Shown here piece by piece: positions 22,665 to 36,321 of a stretch of DNA of 64,000 nt. This stretch comes from Eutrigla gurnardus (lineage: Eukaryota; Chordata; Actinopteri; Perciformes; Triglidae). The stretch's first letter is position 1. Each line of letters begins with the position of its first letter. Location of the stretch: positions 18,260,689-18,324,688 of the forward strand of contig OY741280.1 of assembly GCA_963514095.1 (NCBI GenBank). Direction: 5' to 3'. Under the pieces are notes generated by a model. The model did no database searches. It worked only from the letters and a program-made list of their open reading frames with translations, and was not told the DNA's origin. Made by a program: the position numbers and the translations under genes.

Positions 22665-25600
22665 TCACTGCGGCGTCGCATCTCCGTTGACTTCGACGCC
22701 GTGCTGCTGTAGCTGCGCTCGAAGCAGTGCATTATCGTTCTTCAGCTCCTCGATCTGGAGAAAACAAGAGGGAGATATTATAGGTGCGATGAATAGAAAA
22801 GCAGCAATACTTATATCCATCACGATTTTATGTGTATATGCATATTTTTATCCTGTGCAGGCAGTGCATTTTATTTGTTATTACTATTAGCTTTCTATTA
22901 TGTACTTCATCTTTTTTGTCTCTCTATTGTGTTTTATCTTGTTGTGCAGCACCCTGTGTTTGTTAAAATTGTGTTATATAAATAAAGAGGATTGGATTAG
23001 ATTGGATCCTTGGAGGGTAAACGGTGGCCTCTGTTTCCCAAGATTATAGCCTATTCATGTCATATGAGATATGACTTTCAGAAGATATGTTTCAGAAAAA
23101 TCACCTCCCCGTTTACAAACTGGAAACGACTCGTATTACATTACAGCATAAGTTTCTATAATGAAATCGATATTACGCAGTCTGACTGACAGTACAACAG
23201 TACCACTGTTTGATATAGTTTTACTTTGGGGAGTATTTATGCATGACGAACCAGAGCGGTTGTCAGTCGTGGTTATATTCGACTGAATACAACCCCAAAA
23301 AAATGGCCACGCCCCCGTCTAGACACGAATAGGCTGTAAAACACACTTTATTCACACAAAATCGCAGATGAAAGCTTGGCGTGTGGGAAGTTAACCTGTT
23401 GTCTGAGCAGATCGTTGTCCATCTCCACCCGCTCCACCTCTTTGTAGCTTTCCTGCAGTCGCTGGTTGCTCTGACGCAGCTCTCGGATGTAGTCGCAGGC
23501 TTTGGACAGGATGCCTCCTTTACTCTGAGGAACACAGCACATCCACACGGGTTCAGTATCGTGTCGCTCACGTTTCCTCCAGTGATTAAACCATATTATC
23601 AGATTAATGATGATGATTTCTCACTCACCGCTCCAGTTCTGCTGTCTATGCTGCAGTCAGGGATGATTTTAGAAAGTGTGACAATCCAGTTGTTAATCTT
23701 GTCTCTTCTTCTTCTCTCCACTGGAAAGAAAGAGAGAATAAAAAATCTGTATTTGTAACCGCAAATATGACTGCTAAAATAATAAACTTTCAGATCCTAC
23801 TGATATCTATACAGAGTGCTGACATGGATCTTTCTTTATGAGGAAGGAAACATCGGACTTGACTTAAACAATCGCTATCCTGTATTGTATAACTGTAAAA
23901 AAATAAATACAGATTCAGTGAGTTATCTATTATTAAAATGGAATCTAGAAATCTACAAAATGTAGCTACAAACTGGTCAAATCTGATTCCAGTATAAAAT
24001 ATCTAGAGTACATAAAACACATAATATAAAATAATCTAAGTGACCCGTTTCCATGTCTAAGTGACCCGTTTCCACGTACCTTCGTTGTGCTGTGCTCTCC
24101 GCCTCTCGTCTCGGGGCGCCCGCGGACCCTCCACCTTCCTGTAAAACACACAGCGAAACAAACTCGGCCCGTGAAATTATAGATAATTATAATAACTTAT
24201 CAGATTCTCAATATTGACCCAAGTAACACCTGAACTAGAATCCAGGTGGAGGAAAAGAATAAGGCTTTATCATCGGCAGCAGCTGAACCTTCAGGTCCTG
24301 GGATTCAGCCACTGATGGGAGGGCTTCCTATTGTGTTGCATTAAAACCTGGATTTCAAATGGGATTTATTTGGATTATTGTTCCCTTTCTCTTCGCCAGT
24401 GTTTAACTATTCTGTGCAGGTCTGTTCCATACAATCCAAATAATAATCCACTTTGATTTCCATCCAGGCTGTGATGCAACAAAATAAGGAATAACGCCAA
24501 AAGGAACCTGAAGCTGCCCGACAACTAAACCCGTCAACACATAATGAACTACACAAAAGGTGGGGGGGTCCCACCGGACGTCTCTACAACACATGATGGG
24601 GGCAGCAGGGTGGGGCGTATGTGAAAGGTCTTCTCACCAGTTTGAACTGCCATGCTGCAACATCTCGCTCTCACCAAGGTCTCTGGGGATGGCAGGTAAG
24701 TAGGACAGAGTGTGGTTTTCAGACGTTGAGACGTTTTAAATGGATTTTCTTAATTGGTATCTTCATGTACACACAATGACAGTCTAATCATTCCAGAAAA
24801 AAAAAGGGGGAGGGGGAGGTAGAGAACATCCCATCCAGCGTGAAGTTACACAGGGAGAGGGGTGAGAGGTTGGCCGACACGTGGAAGAGGGGGAGGAGAC
24901 TCGGCAACCGTTGGGATTCGGATGGGATGAAAGTGCCGGGAGCGGTTCGGTTGTACTCACGCGGTGAAGGTGTGTGTGCGTGGCGCGATGGTGCGGGGGG
25001 CCGCCGTCTGGAGCACCTCGGGGGGGCTCATCATCACGTAAAACTGGCCTGGAGGTGAAGAGGCAACATTAGGACATTATTAACTGTTCAGATACATATT
25101 AAATACGATGTTTCTGTTATGAGGGATCTGCTCCTCACCTCCTGCCTGCGCTATCGTCGGGTCGGCGGCGGCCTGCACGGACACGGCCGTCCCATCGCTG
25201 ACGGTGGTGGCGGGGAAATAAGCGAAGCGCGTCTCTCCTCCCACGGTCTCGCCGCCGGGACTGCCCCCGTTACTGAAAGGGTTCTGGATGACGGCCTGGC
25301 AAAAGAGGTGGAGTCAGTTAATAACTAGGAAATAACACGTGGTAGGACTGTATGTTCATGTTCTCCATGAGTTGATGTCACAACATCATCATCATCAAAA
25401 ACGAATCCTTCATTGGCGGTACGTTTGCCCACCTGTGCCACCGCCTGAGGCGCTCCAGCGAACGCCGCCGCGGACACGACGCTGACGGCTCCGGTCCCAT
25501 CAGCTGCTGCTTCTAGCTGATCGTCCGTCACCTGAACCACGCGATACGTCACCTGGACGACGACGAAGACGCAGAGAGGAAGAGTTTGTTTAGGCATTTC

Positions 25601-27266
25601 TCCTCCTTGTGTCACTCTTTTGTGAGTTTCCAATGAATAACACTGAAGTTATTTCTGGAATTTTAATCATTAACCGCCTGGCGTGAACATTGCGAAGGGA
25701 CTTGTCATCATCCGTCAGCACATTGAACCTGAGGTAAACCGCCTTGGCCTAATTGTCCAATCATAGCGTAGCATCTGTAACTTGGCGCGTCACGCTTTGG
25801 ATTCCTCTGCGTGCCGAAGCATTTAAAGAATTTGGATGCCAGTGTGTTTTCTTTTTTTTCTCTCCAAACCTTTTGGATGCCATTTTTAAAATGAATTTGG
25901 CCTTAATTGATGCAGGAGGACCTTATGATTTATGATAACCTCATTTAAGACAATCTGTTATGCAATAAAAATGAAAAATATCAGGATAATATTGTGAATG
26001 GCAATTAAATTAGTCAGGAAAATCGTGACATTAAATTTCCATGCTTTAATACACACTCGTAAGGTTTTTTGTTATCATTCTTTGCGTTCGTGTATATATA
26101 AATGATCTTAAACTCACCTGTCCGCCGCTGTTCTCCGTGCGGAACTGGTACTGCACATTGTGGTCTGTGAACGCAGCCTGCGGGACGCCGGTGATGGTCA
26201 CGGCGGTCTGCTCCTCCGTCCCCACCGTCTCTCCTGCAACACACAGGTCAACAAGCTGGTTCAAATCTGTGACGGTGCACCCAAGCAGAACCAGAGAAGA
26301 AAACAACAAAAAAACAGATGTGAGCTGATGCATTCCTGCAGGAATGCACATGTTTTTTTTGTGTTTGCATGACTATTACTTCATTATCAAGTCTTACATT
26401 CTAATGCTGAAACAAAAACAAATAAATGTGCATCACATATTTAACATTCAGACATTATTAGAGTCAGGATGAGAAGAAACGAGGCTCCTCACCTTCCTGT
26501 AACTGCACCACCTCTTCTGTTTCCTGTTTGTCGTGACTAAAACACAGAGAGAGAACACGCGTGAGTCGTTTACAGTAAACGTGCATATCTATATATGTCA
26601 GAGCCTGTTGTGGGTGGAGGGCGCCCCCGTGTGGCCACGTGAGGAGCTGTCGGATTAAACATAAATATAAAAAAAAAAGAAAAAGTGAGCCATAAAACGA
26701 GCGTGCGGGGCGCGACACAAAAATCGTGTTTTCTGCAACTTCCTCGGCGGGAAAAATCGCAACTACTTGCCGATTAAAATCCGAAGCTCGAGTGGTTAAA
26801 TGTACAAACTTCACAAACAGACATAACGCTTTAAACACCGCCCCTCCTCGGATGAGTTGACGCGTTTAAAACACTGAAATAGTTGCATGTAATTTACAGT
26901 GACAACACGTGCAATCGCCCTGAAACACAACTCGGATCGCTGCGGCGCCTTTAGCTTTCCGTGACAGGTGAATAAAACTGTAATCGTGATGTTGATGTTT
27001 GCAAAAGCGGCGCACGGTTTCTGCTGAAAATGTCTTTAAAAAGGGGCACCTGAACGCACCGCGTCCTCAGGCTGCACGAAAAAAGAAAATAAACTTTTTT
27101 TTTTTTAAAATGCACACATATTACAAGTATCAGGTTTGTGAAGAGATCGCAAAGCGTTTTGCGGGCAGCGCAGGGTTCCTTTAGGCCGTGGAGGGAGCCA
27201 TGGCTGAGCAGGAAGCGGGACCGCTCACCTCGCCGAGCTGTCCAGACTCTGCTCCAGCATATCCAT
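22665..27266 (-). CDS. usf2: Upstream stimulatory factor 2 (bHLH-leucine zipper)
   Basis: Ten coding exons: 27229-27266, 26493-26536, 26118-26233, 25433-25552, 25139-25295, 24961-25048, 24080-24138, 23629-23720, 23396-23524 and 22665-22754. They join in frame to 310 aa; human USF2 has 346. USF proteins bind CACGTG E-boxes as dimers and activate transcription. The start MDMLEQSLDSS matches USF2. The activation region has EEQTAVTITGVPQAAF, QYQFRTEN and YRVVQVTDDQ. The USF-specific region reads AVIQNPFSNGGSP and FYVMMSPPEVLQT. The basic region RRRAQHNEVERRRRDKINNW starts near residue 200 and is followed by helix-loop-helix and a zipper (MDNDLLRQQ-IEELKNDNALLRAQL). Loop SRTGASKGGILSKACDYIRELRQ and the zipper agree with USF2 rather than USF1. 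The first exon codes for only 12 residues. Confidence 0.94.
22850..23015. repeat. Probable retroelement-derived fragment in the last usf2 intron
   Basis: Ends with GTTATATAAATAAAGAGGAT then TGGATTAGATTGG, a tail seen on dispersed repeats in many fish genomes. The assignment is from memory of the pattern only. Confidence 0.3.
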
Positions 27267-27548
27267 GGAGGCTCTGCGGGTGTGAAACGCTGATATTCAA
27301 CGACACTGATTTACGGAGATGGAAGCGCTGATCACGGGGACAAACACACGGGTCATGTGAGGAAGACAGTCCAGGACACGTGAGGCACCGACCGGGCGAC
27401 GAGCTAAAATGGAGGCCGCTGCCGAGCGGGAGGAGGGAGTCTTCTGAGTCGGTGCGGAAAACAAAACCCTTAAAAAAAAAAAGAGTCCAGTATGAGGTTT
27501 TTACGCGGAGGCGGCGGAGGTCCCGACCGCGGGGTTGAAACTGTAAAG

Positions 27549-27580
<32 letters not shown>

Positions 27581-27950
27581 TAGATGACGTGCCGGCTGCT
27601 CGGCTTTGCAAGGTGATTTCCGTTCAAATCGCCCGTTTCGTCCTTGGGTTTCCTTTTTTTTGTCGCTCCGCGGCCGCACAGCTGCTGTTTATCCGCGCAG
27701 AGCTGCGGGCTGCGACATGCGGCCCACAAGACACGGAGTGGACTACTTTCTGCGTTTATTCCCCGCTGAAATAGGCGTCTTGTTGTGGTGTGAAAGTGCT
27801 GTTTTTTGTTTTGTTTTTTTGCTTTGTAAGAATTAATATATTGTAACCTAGTGTGCACGTGACTCCTCGCACGCGCATAGTTTGGCGTTCTAAATGTGAT
27901 CTCGTGCTCGTTCTCGGCGTGTTTCTGCGTTAAAACGTGCACACGCGTGT
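27230..27950 (-). promoter_or_regulatory. GC-rich promoter region of usf2
   Basis: Around and upstream of the usf2 start the sequence is rich in CpG (GCGGAGGCGGCGGAGG near 27505, CGCTCCGCGGCCGC near 27665) and has no TATA box at a convincing distance, as in CpG-island housekeeping promoters. A poly-T run at 27551-27575 interrupts it. The exact start of transcription is not determined. Confidence 0.5.
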
Positions 27951-28379
27951 ATTAATACCTCGAGTCTCTCATACAATGGTGTGTTTTTACCCCGGCGGTC
28001 CGACTCATGTGGACAGCGCGGATCCGACAGACATTACGCCGACAATCAGCTGCTCAACGGCACTTTTTTTCAGGTCCTTCTGCCCAGGTGACCACGGAGA
28101 TCCAATACGGGTTTTCCCTCAGACCACATGACAGGAAACCGGCCACGTCGTTGCTCAACCGTCGCAGACAAAAACGCTTCTCATAATTCTCTGTTTTTAT
28201 GTCGTGTTTTTGGACAGCTAGCATGTATTAGTAGCTGGAAACCTGAAGCAGGTCGAGCTGGAGGACAGATAGGGGATCGGGTTCACTTTGTGCAGTTAAA
28301 TAAAGCGGCTGGGAGGCGATCTGGATCTGGATCTGTCAGCAGTGGAGCATGATGGCCGCTAATCCAGGCACAACTGACA

Positions 28380-29580
28380 GAAAAAGAAAAAATATTTACA
28401 TAGGCTATACATTAATCTTTTGTACATATGTATTATTTTCTTTATTAAAAACATCCCATTTTTATTAAAAACATCCCATCATATATACATGTCTTTATAT
28501 ATTAATATATACATACACATATTTTTGTGAATATATTAATATTTTTTATTTAATCTATTTAAATATATATGCTAGTGAGCCTTTTTACTTGTAGATTTGG
28601 AGATGGTCAATATTTAAGCAAACAGGCATTTATAATTTTATATTTATAGGCTACTTTATTTAGATTACTTTGACATTAAATGGTATTTTTCTGTGTAAAA
28701 ATATAATCCACATTAAATATTATGAGTGGTGTAAAACAGTAAGTCATGACACTTTTCAAGAAGATTATTCAAAGGATAAGAACGAAAAATAATAAATCAG
28801 TTTGACACAATTCTGTTTATTTCTGACTTTTCTTTCATTTTTGATTTTATTTTTCTTTCCCTCTCTCACACACACACACGGAGGCCTTGACCCTTAATAA
28901 CCTTCACATATTCAATAACATTTTAACTCATAATTCAGGTCGTTGGTATAACTGCCTCTTGATAATAAGGTATTTACTTAATGGTTATTATACAGCCAAA
29001 CCAATAATGAAATTAAGTCTTTGTAAACATACGTTCCCCAAAGAAAACCAGGTCTGCTGGATCATCTGATGGAGATGTAACATCAACAGAATACATTGTT
29101 GAAAATTAATTTATATTTTAACCCATTAACATGCAGTTTTCCTTTTTTAAATTTCCCGTTTGATCTTTAAAGATGGAAAATAAATATTATACCCGTTTAG
29201 AAGTTTATTCTCTATGTTGAGTGAAATACACACAAACACACCATGCACACATTTCCTCAACATTTTGCTTGACCTTTTTGGTCCACAATGATTTGTATGA
29301 ATGGGTTAACTTACACGAGGCAGCTGAGAATCTCCTGTATGAGAAACACATTTGTGAAGCTGGACTGTCCTTTTGTATGTTTTAACTGAAGAATAAGGAC
29401 GTTACATCCCATGGGTGTGCATGAAAAGAGGCTCCAGGCTCTGAAAACTCACTTCTAAAAGTTTTTCTTTGCTAAGAAGTTGTCTGGCAGCGAAACACTG
29501 CGAAGTAACAGAACACAACCCTCAAAATTACCCCTTGCATGTATCAGATGGCAACGTGCATTTATTTGAGTAGAGGATGA
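28380..29580. other. AT-rich intergenic stretch between divergent usf2 and lmna
   Basis: Mostly AT-rich with TATATA strings, and no supported gene. A short direct repeat, CATCCCATTTTTATTAAAAA, lies at 28450-28480. Confidence 0.5.
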
Positions 29581-29689
29581 CTCATTCATTCAGACTGCAC
29601 ACCCATTACTGTGGGAGAGAGACAGAGAGAGACACAGAGAGGGAGAGAGAGAGAGGAACAACCACCTACCAAGTGAGCCAAACTTGAGG

Positions 29690-29875
29690 CCAACCTCTCT
29701 CCTCCCATCTCATTCTTTCCTATATGGGCACCCACAGATGGATTTGCAGACAGTGCAGTAAGAGACTGAACGGTGTCGCAGAGCTCCGAGGAGAAACTCT
29801 CATCACAAGTTAACAAAGAGGACCGACAGAGACTAGGAGCAGAGATTCATCGTCTTCTGTCCGGCTTTTAAAAAG
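29690..29875 (+). other. lmna: Possible untranslated first exon of lmna
   Basis: A donor-like AAAAAG|GTACGTC at 29875/29876 follows about 180 bp of less AT-rich sequence. The next good acceptor, TGGAAACAG|AGGTGCT at 30583, sits directly before the lmna ATG. Pairing them is inference. Confidence 0.3.
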
Positions 29876-30590
29876 GTACGTCTTCCAGCCAAAGTTCACA
29901 TCTTTTGTGTCGAGACTTTTCTTTGATCTTTGGGTGGAGTCGACGACCCCTCCCATCTCTTTGTGTCCTGCATGTTTGATATCATTTCAAGTTTAAACGG
30001 GTTCTCACAGTGAATGATGTTTTCCTTTTTAATCTTAAACTTGCGGTTCTGACTTTGTCCGTATGTAATTTCACAGAACCACACTTAAAAGTAAAAATCC
30101 ACCCTGGTGGATGGATCGGTTCCTGGATTTATTAGAATAATCACAGTGTTGGATGTAGATCTGTAGAAAGAACCGCATGTTCAACTTCTTCCATCATCCT
30201 TTGTGTTCAAGTCGAGCTGAAATTATTCTTTTTTTAACCCTTTTTTAAAAAAATCCCTCCCCCAAAAACTTTTTTTCTTCCTGGAAATCTAAATATGACA
30301 CGTGGTGACATCAGCTAGTCCCAACCAGTTTCAACCAATAATATCATGTCATCCATCCATCAATCAGTCTGCAACTTTGCTAGGGAAGCTAGAAAAGGTC
30401 GTCAGCTAATCGTTTCAGCCACCAAATCAAACTCCTCCCATCGTTAAGCCCCGCCCCCCTATCCGATTCCACTCAGATATACGTCACCGTACTGAAGGTT
30501 GATAGTCTGGAAATGCAGGTTCAGCTCAGAAACACGTATTCAGAATAATTAAATTGATAAAACCTGTCTGTTTGTGGAAACAGAGGTGCT

Positions 30591-33500
30591 ATGGCGACGC
30601 CTAAAAACACTCCCCGAGGTGCCAACACACCGCTGTCCCCCAACCGGATCACCCGGCTCCAGGAGAAGGAGGACCTGTGCAACCTCAACGACCGGCTGGC
30701 CGTCTACATCGACAAGGTGCGCTCCCTGGAGTCCGAGAACGCCGGCCTGCGTCTGCGCATCACCGAGTCGGAGACTGAGGTCAGCCGGGAGCTGACGGGC
30801 CTGAAGGCCGCCTACGAGACGGAGCTGGCCGATGCCCGACAGACTCTGGACTCCGTGGCCAAAGAGAGGGCCCGGCTGCAGCTGGAGCTGGGCAAGCTGC
30901 GAGAGGACTACAAGGAGCTGAAAGCCAGGTGGGTTTGCAGCAAATCACACCGATCCAATCCTACAACTCACAGCGTATTCTTTCTAATTATGCATGTGTG
31001 TGTTTTTAGGGGGGTCCCAGCCCCTTAAAGGCCCCGAATTCCTTAGAAGCACCCATGTGTGTCTATGAAATCTTATTTCTATCTTATTAAAGTGATACGT
31101 TGTAACTTTTAGACCTCTAATGAAAAACTTGACTGTGTTAACTTCTCAAACACGTGTGCTCGGCAGCAGCAGAACAGTTAGTCATTAGCTCTGAATAGCG
31201 GGTGCTTTATTGCGGACACTCCTGCCGCCTCGGACCACGCCCAAACGCCTTCCTCCTCCCCGCTCACGGGCAGTTTGACGTCGGACTTTGACTCCTTCCC
31301 ATGCTGCCACATCCAGAGCCACGATGACTAACTCTTTCCCCCAGTTTCTCCTCCTCCGCCACAGCAATCACTGTGCACACAATACGTGGCAGTGTTTAGA
31401 AGGCTCCACTCTTATTATTTTTCCATAAATATTGAGGCGACGAGCCGATGTGTGTTTGGGCAAAGCCAAGCCGTTGCCATGGCAGCGTCTCAGCCAAACA
31501 ACACGGGGCTGTGGTTTTGTGGCCACCACATTGGATGTGGATCACTGTGGACTGTGAGTCATATGCACTGAGGGCTTTCCCGTTTCTATCCGGGCTAAAA
31601 CTTTATCCCGAAATAGCACATATTTGTTTAATTAGACTGCGTAAAGGAAACTGTAGTAATGTAGTTTCCACTTGGTTCTGACGTTCCAAAGTGAAATGTG
31701 ATGTCTGCTCACTGGAATATCCTGTATGAATACTTGGAAAAACACCCTGGAAACTTAACGTCTGAGACTGGTGTCTGCAGGAACACCAAAAAGGAGTCGG
31801 ATTTGGCCGGAGCGCTGCAGAGGCTCAAAGACCTGGAGGCCCTGCTGAACTCCAAGGACGCGTCCTTGACTACGGCTCTGGGAGAGAAGCGCAACCTCGA
31901 GGTGGAGAACAGGGACCTGAAAACGCAGGTTGCCAAGGTAAACCCAATCCCACGCTCAGTTTATAGCTCAGTGGAAACACATCTGGGGTCAATCTCTCTG
32001 CAGTTAGCCTGCGAGCTAACCGACTCTTATACCCATCCCACCCAAATACAAGCCAACCTTTGAGTGTGGAAAGAGTCGTCATTCTTCTCTATTTACTGCT
32101 GCCTGTGTTTGATGTTTGCCTGTACTAAATATTCAGCTTCTGTCATGCGTTCTTAGCTGGACACCAGTTTGGCCGACGCCAAGAAGCAGCTGCAGGACGA
32201 GATGCTGAGGAGGGTGGACGGGGAGAACCGCATCCAGACCCTCAAAGAGGAGCTGGAGTTTTCGAGGAGCCTCCACTCTGAGGTCAGAAAAGTCATTTTA
32301 AAAAGGAACTTTCTCCCCTTCTTTTTCGCCTGTGAGGTAAAAATGTTTTTTGCGATCATCCAACAGGAGCTGCGGGAGACAAAGCGGCGTCACGAGTCTC
32401 GCGTGGTGGAGTTGGACAACGGCCTGCAGCAGGACTTTGAAAGCAAGTTGGCCGAGGCGCTGACAGACATGCGTAGCCAGCACGAACTGCAGGTCAAGCT
32501 GTACAAAGAGGAGATCGAGAAGACCTACAATTCCAAGGTAGACCCTCGATTTTATAACGTGGAAGATAAAATATCAGTCACATGACGAGCGGCAGAGAAT
32601 CGATACGTCCGCCTTGTTCCTTTCTATCAGCTGGAAAACGCTCGTCAGTCAGCGGACAGGAACAGCCACCTGGTCGGAGCAGCACACGAGGAGCTCCAGC
32701 AGACCCGGATCCGCCTGGAGTCCATGTCCACTCAGCTCAGCCAGCTGCAGAAACAGGTGATCTGGACTCCTACGATGTAGTGGAATGAGGACTTTGATCT
32801 AGGAGACCGCTGTTCGTGTCCCGTGCAAAACTTAAAAAGACACGATGCATGAATATTTTTTTATTTTTGTATTTTTATTACCCACGTTTTTCCCGAAGCT
32901 GCGGTTTTCAGACTTTTAATCTGACATTTTTGATTCCTCAGCTGGCGGCCCGCGAGGCCAAGATAAGGGACCTGGAGGACGCCTTGTCTCGGGAGCGGGA
33001 CTCCACCCGTCGCCTGCTGGGGGACAAAGACAGAGAAATGGCCGAGATGAGGCAGCGAATGCAGCAGCAGCTGGACGAGTACCAGGAGCTCCTGGATGTC
33101 AAGCTGGCCCTGGATATGGAGATATGTGCGTACAGGAAGCTGCTGGAGGGGGAGGAGCAGAGGTACGTATTTAAAGAGGACCTATCACACTCCTCTTCTG
33201 GTGCATGCTGGTACTTCAGGTTACTACTATGAGCATGTTTACATGCTCAACAACAATCTTTCCCATCAGGCTGTGCTGCAGCTGCTCTTCTCACCCTCTC
33301 TCTGAAATGTTTGAGCTCTATGCTAATGTGTTACTTGGTGACATCATCACTTTATGTAAGATGTCATTTGAGGAGTTTGAATCAGTCGTTGGACTTGGGA
33401 GACATTTTACATGAACAACGAGCCATAAACACACTAAAGGAAAGGACATTTTTAGCTTTAATCACTAAAATCACAATAAATACTCTCGTCTGTCCTCGCA

Positions 33501-35125
33501 GGCTGCGTCTCTCCCCCAGCCCGCCGCCCACCAAAGTGACAGGAAGTCGTACCTCGGCCTCGGGATCTCACTCCCGCTCGGCCCACTACAGCGCTCAGAG
33601 CACTCCCGCCAAGAGGCGGCGCCCCAACGACACCGACAGCGAGGCTTCCAGCATCGCAGGCGGAGCCGTGTCACGCACTCGCATCGCCCAGCAGGCCTCT
33701 GCCAGCGGACGGGTCACCGTGGACGAGGTGGACCTGGAGGGGAAATATGTCCGACTCAGCAACAAAGCAGATGAGGTGAGGAGATGAATAAAATGCCAGG
33801 GTGATTGGGATCATCTGAGGAATTCCTTTGGGTCTGACTGACTGAAAAATGACTTGCTGACTTTTTCTCCAACCACCAGGACCAGAATTTAGGGAACTGG
33901 CAGGTGAAGCGGCAGGTGGGGTCCGGAGCTCCCATCGTCTTCAAGTTCCCGGTGAAGTTCACCTTGAAGGCCGGCCAGAGGGTCACGGTAAGCAGCGCCT
34001 TCACCCAGCAGTCACACATCAGCGCTGATGAACACAGTCATCTGATACTATAACCTCACCCCGGTTTACAGATCTGGGCCTCTGGTGCCGGAGGAACCCA
34101 CAATCCTCCCTCTGACCTGGTGTGGAAGACTCAGCCCTCCTGGGGCACCGGAGACCTGTTCCAGACCACCTTGATCAGTGCTAACGGAGAGGTAGTTTAA
34201 ATGAACCACTTTTTATTAAAGCCACAAGTTCTGTTAAAAAGATTTAAAGTGTCAGCATCTGGATAAAAAAATACAGACTATGATACTTTTTTGCAGGAGA
34301 TGGCGATGAGGAAGGTGACCCGCACTCAGTTTGAAGAGGAAGATGACGACATGGTGAGAGAAAGTGTATTGATAACATACTAAACAGGCATTTAGCAGCT
34401 GCCCTAATTGTAATGATAAATGATAAATGATTTAACACTTCTAAACAATCTTGGTGTAACACAGTAGAGCAATAGAATTAGAGGTAAAAATATAATTATC
34501 GATTCATCCGTACATTATTTTCTGTAAACATTTTTTGTAAACATCCTAGAAAATCAGAAAAATCTAAACATTTAAGAAGTTACAGGGAATATTATTTTCC
34601 CCTATTATAAATCATCAATGAAGTTCCTTTCAAAATAAAACATCTGTGTGTTTTGGGGAGTTATCGCCACAGCAGGACAATCAAACCTGAGACATCCTAG
34701 CAGAATGTGTTAACGGTCAGTGTGTCATTGTCTCAGCAGGTGGCTCACAGCACTTGTGGGGACAGCGAGTACAACCTGCGGAGCCGGACGGTGGTCTGCG
34801 GCTCCTGCGGACTTCCTTCAGACAAATCCGGCAGCAGCTGCACCGTCAGCTCGGCCTCCCGCTCCTTCCGCAGCGGAGGCATCTCCGAGGGTCTACTGCC
34901 GCACTCCTACGTGTTCAGCAGCAGCACTCCTCGCAAGGTGGGCCCCGACACAAACCACATCACTTCCTTTACAACGTTATGAAGGCAGACGAGTCACTCA
35001 GCGTCTCTTGGTGAAACAAATGTGGTCTTCTGTCTGTTGACTTGATGCATGTGTAACGAAAGTAACTCAGTGTCGTTCTTTCCTCTTAGACTGGAGCCAA
35101 AATGGAGAAATGTCCGATTATGTGA
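30591..35125 (+). CDS. lmna: Prelamin A (A-type lamin)
   Basis: Twelve coding exons: 30591-30928, 31781-31937, 32157-32282, 32367-32537, 32631-32756, 32942-33162, 33502-33775, 33880-33987, 34072-34191, 34297-34353, 34740-34937 and 35090-35125. They give 643 aa (human 664). The protein forms the nuclear lamina. Visible parts: head with TPLSPNRITRLQEKEDL, an alpha-helical rod from about residue 25 ending LLEGEEQRLRLSPSP, an NLS with KRRRP, an Ig-fold (LGNWQVKRQV to WGTGDLFQTTLISANGEE), and SEYNLRSRTVVCGSCGLPSD, typical of lamin A rather than B or LIII. The last exon codes for only 11 residues and ends in CPIM, a CaaX box for farnesylation. The site where human ZMPSTE24 cuts (RSYLLG) reads HSYVFS here. 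The His-rich tract of mammalian lamin A is absent. Confidence 0.95.
33170..33430. repeat. Dispersed repeat in lmna intron 6
   Basis: Begins AAAGAGGACCTATCACACTC, passes through GAGCATGTTTACATGCTCAA and TTGGTGACATCATCACTTTA. The start and these words are characteristic of a scattered teleost repeat. The class is not determined. Confidence 0.45.
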
Positions 35126-35241
35126 GCCCCGGATTCCACGCTGAAACACTTCAAGTCCTTTATTCCTCAGTTATTACTTCTTTAGTTGTACTTATTAAGT
35201 TCACTTCATGTATTTTGGAATAATTTTCAATCATTGTATGC

Positions 35242-35247
35242 AATAAA
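35242..35247 (+). terminator. Candidate poly(A) signal of lmna
   Basis: AATAAA in GCAATAAAACTTT about 120 bp after the stop. A second AATAAA lies at 35307-35312. The following 35315-36100 is AT-rich and shows no gene. Confidence 0.55.
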
Positions 35248-36099
35248 ACTTTATACTTTATACGCTTTTTTATAATGTACATAGGCATGCTTATGCTTAA
35301 AAGGTGAATAAAGCTGCCACTTTATTTTTTATTAGTGAAATTAATATTGGAAATATCTACCAACCATCCATAGAAGTGAAATATGATCCTATTTTAGCAA
35401 CTTGAAACATCTGTTTGGGCTAATTTATTCTAAAAGCCTGTTTACTTGTTGCGGGTAGATAAAAAACATACTTTCTTGTGCTATTCATACCAAAGTTAAA
35501 TCAGATTGCCATTATTCTTCGTATACATAGTGATGCAGGGTTGCAGAAAATCTAGTTGAAAAATACATTTATTTTGAATGGAATTTGCTTCTGTAGTAAT
35601 GTAAACTGACCCCAACCCTTGTTGCAGAAAATTGTGTATTTTTTTGCTGACATCAATAAAAATGTTTTCAGAATTTGGATTTGTCTTTTTGTAGATTGTC
35701 ATGTGATGGTCGTGTAAGTACTTGCAGAATTTGCACTGCAGAAATATTATGATGGGAAGGCTATTTTAATTGTGGGGTTATATCTCTGATTGATTGATTG
35801 TGGCTCCTTTTAAAAATCTGAAACAACAAAAAATAAGTATTTGACCATTTTCGAGCTGAACCATCAGCTTTTACAACATCAACCCAAGAAAAATGTTTAT
35901 TTCAGATTTCAGAGTGATACATATAAATTATTATTATGTTAATATTACACATAAAATCTTATTGTATAAAAAAAATCCAGGACTTCTGAAATCATTATAT
36001 AACTTTATGTATATGCAACACATATTCAGGACTTTTATTTCGATCTTCATGGTGTAGTATTTCCACCTACCGGTATAAAACACCTAAAATATCTAAATA

Positions 36100-36321
36100 C
36101 TTCTTCCACCATTCGCGCTGTTCCAGATCGGACTTTTATTTTGAAATACGCGCAGTGTTTACATTTTTTAACCCGGAAGTTGGAGACACTTTTGGCCTAC
36201 AAGTATCGTTGGTCTCCCCGCGAGCTTTAATGAGTATAAAACTGATCTGTGAGCAGTGTTGCCGTTTATAAGAGGGCACGTGCGCGTGACGTTGTTTTGA
36301 AGAAGGGCTCGCGCACGTTCG
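36100..36321 (+). promoter_or_regulatory. naxe: naxe promoter and likely untranslated first exon
   Basis: Locally GC-richer sequence with CGCGCAGTG, CACGTGCGCGTGACG and CTCGCGCACG ends at a donor-like GTTCG|GTGAGTG (36321/36322). It would splice to the acceptor TTCCTTCAG|ATC at 37106/37107, which opens the first coding exon. The start of the exon is not known. Confidence 0.45.

Noticed and set aside
22665..27266. Alternative naming as usf1
   Set aside because: The N-terminal MDML, activation region, loop and zipper all fit USF2 better than USF1.
30591..35125. B-type or LIII lamin
   Set aside because: EYNLRSRTVVCGSCG in the tail, the head sequence and the separate tiny last exon are A-type features.
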